In this document: positions 58,380 through 64,000 of the stretch, one piece after another
Layout of the letters: each line of letters starts with the position of its first letter
How positions within the stretch are numbered: position 1 is the first letter of the stretch
Assembly: GCA_030248215.1 (NCBI GenBank)
Contig: JASANG010000236.1
Location: forward strand, 1-64,000
Source: Enoplolaimus lenunculus
Taxonomy: Eukaryota; Nematoda; Enoplea; Enoplida; Thoracostomopsidae
Direction: 5' to 3'
Length of the DNA: 64,000 nt
The notes under the pieces: generated by a model
What the model was told of the DNA's origin: nothing
Databases searched by the model: none
The model's input: only the letters and a program-made list of their open reading frames with translations
Position numbers and translations under genes: made by a program

Positions 58380-59335
58380 AGTTGTCCCGCTATCTCGGCT
58401 GCCCACTGTCCCCACTGTCCAACTGTCCCGACTGTTCCGCCGTGCCAGCTGTCCGTTGTTCCAGCTGTCCCCGCTCTCCCCGCCGTCCCAGCTATGCACG
58501 CTGTCCTAGCTCCCCCGCTGTCCCAGCTGTCCCCCCGCTGTCCCAGCTGTCCCCCGCTGTCCCAGCTGTTCCCCCGCTGTCCCAGCTGTCCCCCCGCTGT
58601 CCCAGCTGTCCCGCCGCTGTCCCAGCTGTCCCGCCGCTGTCCGAGCTGTCCCCCCGCTGTCCCAGCTGTTCCCTCGCTGTCCCAGTTGTTCCCCCACTGT
58701 CCCAGCTGTCCCCCCGCTGTTCCAGCTGTCCCCCCGCTGTCCCAGCTGACCCCCCTGTCCCAGCTGTCCGCTGTCCCCCGCTGTCCCTGCTGTTCCCCCG
58801 CTGTCCCAGCTGTTCCCCCGCTGTCCCAGTTGTTCCCCCACTGTCCCAGCTGTCCCCCCGCTGTTCCAGCTGTCCCCCCGCTGTTCCAGCTGTCCCCCCG
58901 CTGTCCCAGCTGACCCCCCCTGTCCCAGCTGTCCGCTGTCCCCCGCTGTCCCAGCTGTTCCCCCGCTGTCCCAGCTGTTACCCCGCTGTCCGAGCTGTCC
59001 CCCGCTGTCCACGCTGCCCCGCTGTCCCCGCTGTCCCAGTTGTTCTAGCTGTGCCAGCTGTCTCAGCTGCCCCCGCTGTCCCCGCTGTTCCAGCTGTCCC
59101 CGCTGTACCAGCCGTGTCCGCTGTTCCAGCTGTCCCCGCTGTTCCAGCTATCCCCGCTGTCCCAACCGACCACGCTGTCCCAACTGTCCCAGTTGCCTCC
59201 GTTGTCCCAGCTGTCCCTTTGTCCCAGACCGTCCCGTTGTTCGCATCTGTCCCGTTGTCCCGGCTATCCCACGGTCCCGGTTGTCCCACTGTCCGCTGCA
59301 CTCCTGCTGGCCGTTGTTCCGGGACAACGGGACAG
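58380..59335. repeat. GC-rich minisatellite, CCAGCTGTCCCCCCGCTGTC units
   Basis: About 950 bp of 20-21-bp units (CCGCTGTCCCAGCTGT) become more varied after 59,000. It is stop-free in several frames, which produces a 341-codon plus frame of AVPAVP-type repeats and a 168-codon minus frame. I do not treat these as proteins. Confidence 0.93.
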
Positions 59336-59374
59336 CCCTCAACGTGGGCCGCTTTCTCAGCAAAATAAATTTGG

Positions 59375-59941
59375 ATTTTAGTAAAAAATATCTTGACTTG
59401 CACAGTCTTTCATTTTGACAAAATCTACACTTTCCACCTGAAAATCAGTTATACAATTCCAAACCGATGACAAACTCCACGCAGTACTAAAATGTTCTCA
59501 CTATAGTTCTAAGCCACAAAATTTATAAGGATACAAACTTATGAAAAATCAGCAATTAAATGTTGAAATAGGGCTTTCCCAGCTTTAAACATTTAATTGC
59601 TGATTTTTCATAAGTTTGTATCCTTATAAATTTTGTGGCTTAGAACTATAGTGAGAACATTTTAGTACTGCGTGGAGTTTGTCATCGGTTTGGAATTGTA
59701 TAACTGATTTTCAGGTGGAAAGTATAGATTTTGTCAAAATGAAAGACTTTGCAAGTCAAGATATTTTTTACTAAAATCTATACTTTCCACCTGAAAATCA
59801 GTTATACAATTCCAAACCGATGGCAAACTCCACGCAGTACTAAAATGTTCTCACTATAGTTCTAATCCACAAAACTTATAAGGATACAAACTTATGAAAA
59901 ATCAGCAATTAAATGTTGAAATAGGGCTTTCCCAGCTTTAA
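59375..59941. repeat. Three-copy palindrome (A, inverted A, A)
   Basis: Arm 59,375-59,564 and its inverse 59,588-59,778 are nearly perfect over 190 bp, with a 23-nt loop (GAAATAGGGCTTTCCCAGCT...). A third copy, 59,773-59,941, repeats 59,420-59,587 directly, including the loop. The junction between inverse arm and third copy lies in the shared word AAAATCT. Confidence 0.95.
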
Positions 59942-59944
59942 GCA

Positions 59945-61040
59945 TCCTAACAGATTTTTACATGGTGTGCGTCGAAAATATTGATAAAACATTTTATGTT
60001 CCGATGGACGACTCTTTCGGATCTCAACGGAGCCAATATTGAAAATTTTGCACAGAACAAATATGACGTCTATTTGAAACACACTGAGACGGGTTAAATT
60101 TCGATTCGTTCATAAATGTTAAATTGCCGTCGAATTAAAAGTTGCTATATAATAATCGACCATAATAGAATTGTCACAACCGGAACGACCCTAAAAGTAG
60201 CATGGGCCGAAATTTGTATGCGTATTAAACTGACACACAATGCAAAGCGTTTTAACTGTTTTGTACCCCAGCCGAACTGAAGAGTCTGGTCATTTTTAAC
60301 ATATACGTAGAACGTAATAATTAATAAAGCGTAAACCTGATGATTTGTTCAACCTCAATCAAAAGCGGTACCTTTCGACAGCAGTTCTCAGCGATTTTAT
60401 AATAGGCTGCAGATCTCGCTTCACGTATGCTGGCGGCCACCATACCATGTTTTTGACAATAAAATTAAATATATTTTGTTTTCTTGCGTACACGGCGTGA
60501 CAAATAGATTTTTCATTCACATCCAACATATCGGATTCAAAGCTTCATTTTGGAGAGAAAAATTTATTTCCAAAATTTCAATTTAAGCTTTTTGTAATCT
60601 TTGTTATAATCGTATGACATTGGTATATTAATACTGTGTCATGTCCAACGGAAAGCCATACATCTTGGAGAATAGAAACAAAACTTTCATTTCTGCGCAT
60701 CCATATTCTCTACTGAAGGTTGTAAACTTATTAGCATAGGTTTATATATTGCATTTAAATTTAACATGCAACATTCCATGGAGTTTTGCATGTTCGCAGA
60801 TCGCTTGTTCGAGTATCGATTACTGATTGGTAATATATCGGCGCTGCACACAAAGTTGAAAATACTGCTATTTAACCTAAACAGTTTTTAAAATAGAATT
60901 AAAGGGTTCGCCTTGTTAGTTTGATAGACGGTTATATGTTTAGTTTCATAGACATAGTTTGTACACAATGACACTTGAATATCAATCCTTGTTACTGTAT
61001 AATTAAAAAATTTGTCAGTTCAGTCGCCATAGAGAAAATG
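59945..61040. other. Stretch without recognised gene
   Basis: It contains one isolated terminus of the TTAGGC-MITE type (GACCCTAAAAGTAGCATGGG at about 60,188). The same terminus word occurs at about 47,038 and 47,535. I recognise nothing else. Confidence 0.45.
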
Positions 61041-61044
61041 TCGT

Positions 61045-61293
61045 ATGCATTGGTGTTCCATAAATTTTGAAAAGTCTGGTTGCATTCCATGGACCTTATA
61101 TGAGCAATCTTTGCGATTGCCTAATAGCTACAATATGGAATACAGTATCCGCGGTTTAAATTCTCAAACGTTTACGTTCAACTGTGCAGAAACTTTAACA
61201 GATTTCGCTGCCATTTCTACAAAATTGATACGTCATCTGATAGAGTCGCTGCCCATATATCCTCAAGTCCGTATAGCAACTATCACCAGTTAG
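61045..61293 (+). CDS. Small open frame, unknown
   Basis: 82 codons from ATG (MHWCSINFEKSGCIPWTLYE) to TAG (ends RIATITS). Composition is protein-like and the frame is the longest in this AT-rich kilobase, but I see no domain, signal peptide or membrane segment. It may be an exon rather than a whole gene. It lies tail-to-tail with the minus-strand gene that ends at 61,588. Confidence 0.35.
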   Translation: MHWCSINFEKSGCIPWTLYEQSLRLPNSYNMEYSIRGLNSQTFTFNCAETLTDFAAISTKLIRHLIESLPIYPQVRIATITS

Positions 61294-61587
61294 CAATAGT
61301 TTATCAAATTGACGAAATCCAACAGTTTATTTAATGCAAAACTAGCATAAAAATTTGGTCAACTCAAATTCAGGAAACTACAGAAATTGCAACCTCATCA
61401 TTCACTGATTCGAAAGTTACAAGACCTATCGCCAACTGGTGATAGGTGAACGTGTACGCAGGCTTGAGAATACGGGCGCAGATTTTGGCTTTTTAAATCT
61501 TTTCTTCTCGTTGTGCAACTGATCTATCACTAACTGGAACAGTAGTTCAGTACTTTTGGTTTTACCATCCTTTGACAACTTCCCTGC

Positions 61588-63377
61588 TTACAACTCTGAA
61601 TACAGTTGTTTCGTTTCAAATTCACACCCGAAACGTTTGCGAATTTTGTTGTGTTTATGGTCATTTTTTGCGGCGACAGGTTTCAGCTTTGCAAGCCTTT
61701 CCCTCTCGTTGTCTAAATGTAATCTAAGTAGACGAAGTTCTTCTATGCGTAACGCTTCACGTTTTAGTCGAACTAGTGCCGCTGGAACGTTCTCAAGCGC
61801 GTATTGAAAACAAATTTGACGTGGAAGTTGTCGAAATCTGTCACATTTGTACCAAAATGAACGCAATTCCTGACTGGAGGTTTGTCTAGACGACCAATTT
61901 TTGACCACGGTTTGCCGAACAATTTTGTCTGTTATTCGGTGAAGCTGGGAGTGTCGGCGGTGTAATATCGTTATCAGAGTTGGATCGTGTATGATTTGTT
62001 CGAGAGTACTACTTCCGTAAGATGCGCTTCGGTTTTTGATTGGTGTCTGTTTAACTGAAGTAATGGAGGATACTGAAATTTGAAGTTTAGGATTTTTTAA
62101 ATACCCGAAATTTATTTATTAAAGATACACCATGTTTTATGGTATTTTGAAAATATTCATGTTATTAATACTACACTGCAAAAAATGGTGAGCCAAATTA
62201 ACTCTCTCTCTCTCTGAAATAGGCTCTACGAAAATACACAAACTGAACTGAGTCAAATATCGAATTTGACTCTGTCGGAGTCAAATTTGACTCAGTTTGT
62301 GTAGTCCTGTTGAGCTTATTTAAGAGAATCAATTTGACTCACCATTCTTTGCTGTTTAGCTCGAGCATAACAGTAGTCCGAAGGTTGTAAGCATTTTTGA
62401 TTTTGGATGAACTTGACGCAAATATATATATTGAATTTTTGGAAGCCTGAAATATTAAAGCTCTTATGATTATATAAATTATATGAGTTTTTCTTTTTTC
62501 ACTTTCAGTACACGTATTCTTTTAAAAAATATTTCTGACGCATATTCTGAGAGTTGGGAGCGGGTTCAATTCGTCCAGAAATATTTCGGTTTATTCAGAA
62601 AAGTTACGATCTCACTTTTAAGTGAGCTGAAATGCTTGCGTGCTATTCCTGAAAGTTTGTTTTAGCTTTGTGGCAAGTTTACTTGTCAGGGCACGTACAT
62701 AATTTATTAAGTGATGTTTAATTCAAAAATAGCATATCTTAAATTTTAACATTAACCTAACCTTTATCTTTTTGCGTTTCACCAACTGGCAAGTTTTTGT
62801 TCCTGTCTTGGCCGTGATCTTCATCAATCTTTGTCTTTCGCTCAGATTTCAAACTATTCCATTCAGTTGTGTTCAAGACATTGGTATTTCGAATACCTTT
62901 CTTTCGTTCTTTGCTTCTCAACAAATCCTCGCTTGTTTCACCGACTTCACCAACGTTTTTCTCACGTTTCGGATTTTGAACAGAGTTTTTCCCACGAGAG
63001 ATCCACGTCCTGTGGTTTGTGTTACTTTTCCCATGCCTGTCATAGTTTTGCTTAGGGCTCTCTAGGGATACGCTAGCTGCGTCTTGATCTGAGACATGGT
63101 CACTCTCAGAGCCTGTCTCGATCACTACGGTCGATGATTCTGGATGGCTCCCATGAGAAAATTCAACTGAATGTGGTACTTCATCGTTGTTTACTTGAAT
63201 ACTTTCTTGGTCTGAAACCAAACCGGAAACTATCATCGCAAACGCGGTCTGTAGTAGGAACAACTTCGCAACTACGAAGCTCGCAAGTACGAGTGTGAGC
63301 AAGAAACAGGCTCCGCCACATTCGAACAGATTTACCCTTTTACGAAAAATTGTGACAGTTGCATTTAAGGTCTTCAA
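61588..63377 (-). CDS. Single-pass membrane protein with charged tail, two 3' exons
   Basis: The upstream exon (about 63,377-62,762) encodes a hydrophobic helix (CFLLTLVLASFVVAKLFLLQ and following) near its start, then about 150 polar residues rich in Ser, Glu, Asp and Lys. It ends at AAAG|GTTAGG in phase 1. The next exon (62,072-61,588) begins after AATTTCAG with two bases completing the codon. It encodes about 160 residues with TLITILHRRHSQLHRITDKI, SFWYKCDRFRQLPRQICFQY and a coiled-coil-like LKREALRIEELRLLRLHLDN, to a stop after LYSEL. The phases fit exactly. There is no in-frame ATG before the hydrophobic segment, so the gene begins in an exon further upstream. I do not recognise the family. 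The intron holds a palindromic MITE. Confidence 0.6.
62174..62356. mobile_element. Palindromic TA-flanked MITE in an intron
   Basis: It starts TA|CACTGCAAAAAATGGTGAG and ends with the complement followed by TA. The arms are more diverged than in the 45,652 copy, and a CTCTCTCTCTCT expansion sits in the left arm. It lies within the intron of the 61,588-63,377 gene. Confidence 0.82.
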
Positions 63378-63384
63378 ACCAGAG

Positions 63385-63480
63385 TGGGAAGTGGGTAAAG
63401 ATTTTTCTACCCGACCCGCGCTGTACCCACGTGAATAAAAATTTCTTACCCGCTACCGGCGACCCACTTTTTACCCGCGC
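63385..63480. repeat. Facing GGGTAA / TTACCC words, element-like
   Basis: AAGTGGGTAAAGA, CTACCCGACCCGC, TTACCCGCTACC and CCACTTTTTACCCGCGCC occur within 100 bp. This is the subterminal-palindrome style of the hAT-like MITEs in this window, but I cannot define termini. Confidence 0.4.
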
Positions 63481-64000
63481 CTGACGCTGAATCAGTATTT
63501 TAAAGATCGCAGTTGTGTTGCACGTTGGTGAAGTTCTGCGTTATAGCTTTGATAAATTTTACACATGAAAGTTTACGAGAAACAAGTCATTTGACTGATA
63601 GCCATGTATATAGTCAGCGTTACTAACTCGGAAAAGCACCCAGCATGCAATCACAGGTGGAAAATACACCAGCCAGAGCCGGAGGTGCTACCAAATTCAT
63701 TCAGCCGAAATCACGTTAAATTAGCTGCTTGTATACAATACTCCAACATTTTGTAAAACCTTTGTTTTTGCGCTTTTTTCGAATTTCGGTAATTTTGACT
63801 TAAACCCAAGTTTAAAAATTAACTCATTGAATAAGTTTTTTATATCTGGACGATATAAAACACCACTGGTATAAAACAGTTGAATGATCGAAAAATTCCA
63901 GTTACTTAAGAAGTTATTGGGGCAATAACTAAATTTCAAACCCAACTAAATAAAGCACCGGACAGCAACTAACCATAAGTATAAAAACAGACATAAGCGT
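63481..64000. other. Stretch without recognised features
   Basis: The upstream exons of the 61,588-63,377 gene should lie here or beyond the window edge. I could not pick one out with confidence. Confidence 0.4.

Larger units (their letters stand above)
57405..59360 (+). mobile_element. Inverted ends bracketing telomere-like and minisatellite DNA
   Basis: GAGGGCCGTCCCGCTGTCCC near 57,420 faces its complement GGGACAACGGGACAGCCCTC near 59,322. The about 1.9 kb between them contains a poly-C run (from about 57,768), the TTAGGC-rich block and the CCAGCTGTCC minisatellite. The inverted ends match those of the short element at 56,085, so this may be an expanded copy. Confidence 0.5.

Noticed and set aside
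58343-59368. A 341-codon open frame of Ala-Val-Pro repeats, plus strand, and a 168-codon frame on the other strand
   Set aside because: The minisatellite unit has no stop in several frames on both strands. The frame lengths follow from the repeat, and there is no signal peptide, splice context or unique domain.

Overview
This is AT-rich eukaryotic DNA with few genes and many repeats. It is most likely from a nematode. The hexamer TTAGGC, the nematode telomere unit, occurs in dozens of copies, and one gene (29.8-32.4 kb) encodes a secreted protein with EB-module-like and lustrin-type cysteine-rich domains, a combination common in nematodes. Host genes are broken into short exons with ordinary GT-AG introns. 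I saw no bacterial operon, rRNA gene or CRISPR array, and I cannot name the species.

Positions 1-25.7 kb form one giant inverted repeat. The left arm starts at or before the window edge and can be followed to about 10.0 kb. The right arm runs from about 15.6 to 25.75 kb in the opposite orientation. Identity is almost perfect in the middle of the arms and drops towards the outer and inner ends. The unduplicated centre holds a 1.1-kb purine-rich tract and a partial CKS1-type cell-cycle gene on the minus strand (12.3-13.7 kb). It also holds a second, older direct copy of the inner right arm (13.9-15.6 kb) split by a hAT-like element. Both arms carry the same short transposons and a three-exon gene fragment that stays open on the right arm only.

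From 25.7 to 36 kb come a TTAGGC-rich block, a minisatellite with the word AATCCC, nested short transposons, the EB/lustrin gene (plus strand), an internally deleted non-LTR retrotransposon with zinc-finger motifs (minus strand) and a tRNA-related SINE. From 36.4 to 39.7 kb, minus strand, is the best-resolved host gene: a five-exon MARVEL-type four-pass membrane protein whose exon phases all agree and whose three long introns all hold transposons.

From 40 to 54 kb are mainly non-autonomous elements, several with clear 8-bp target duplications typical of hAT transposons. Among them are a first-exon candidate (44.1 kb, plus), a possible exon (48.7 kb, plus) and a small membrane-protein gene (50.8-51.8 kb, minus). 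From 55 to 60 kb come tandem SINE units, a second TTAGGC-rich block followed by a GC-rich minisatellite, and a recent three-copy palindrome at 59.4-59.9 kb. The window closes with a small open frame (61.0 kb, plus) and the last two recognisable exons of a minus-strand gene (61.6-63.4 kb) for a single-pass membrane protein with a charged tail.

The host genes look unrelated to each other. What ties the window together is turnover of short non-autonomous DNA transposons and repeated fold-back duplication.
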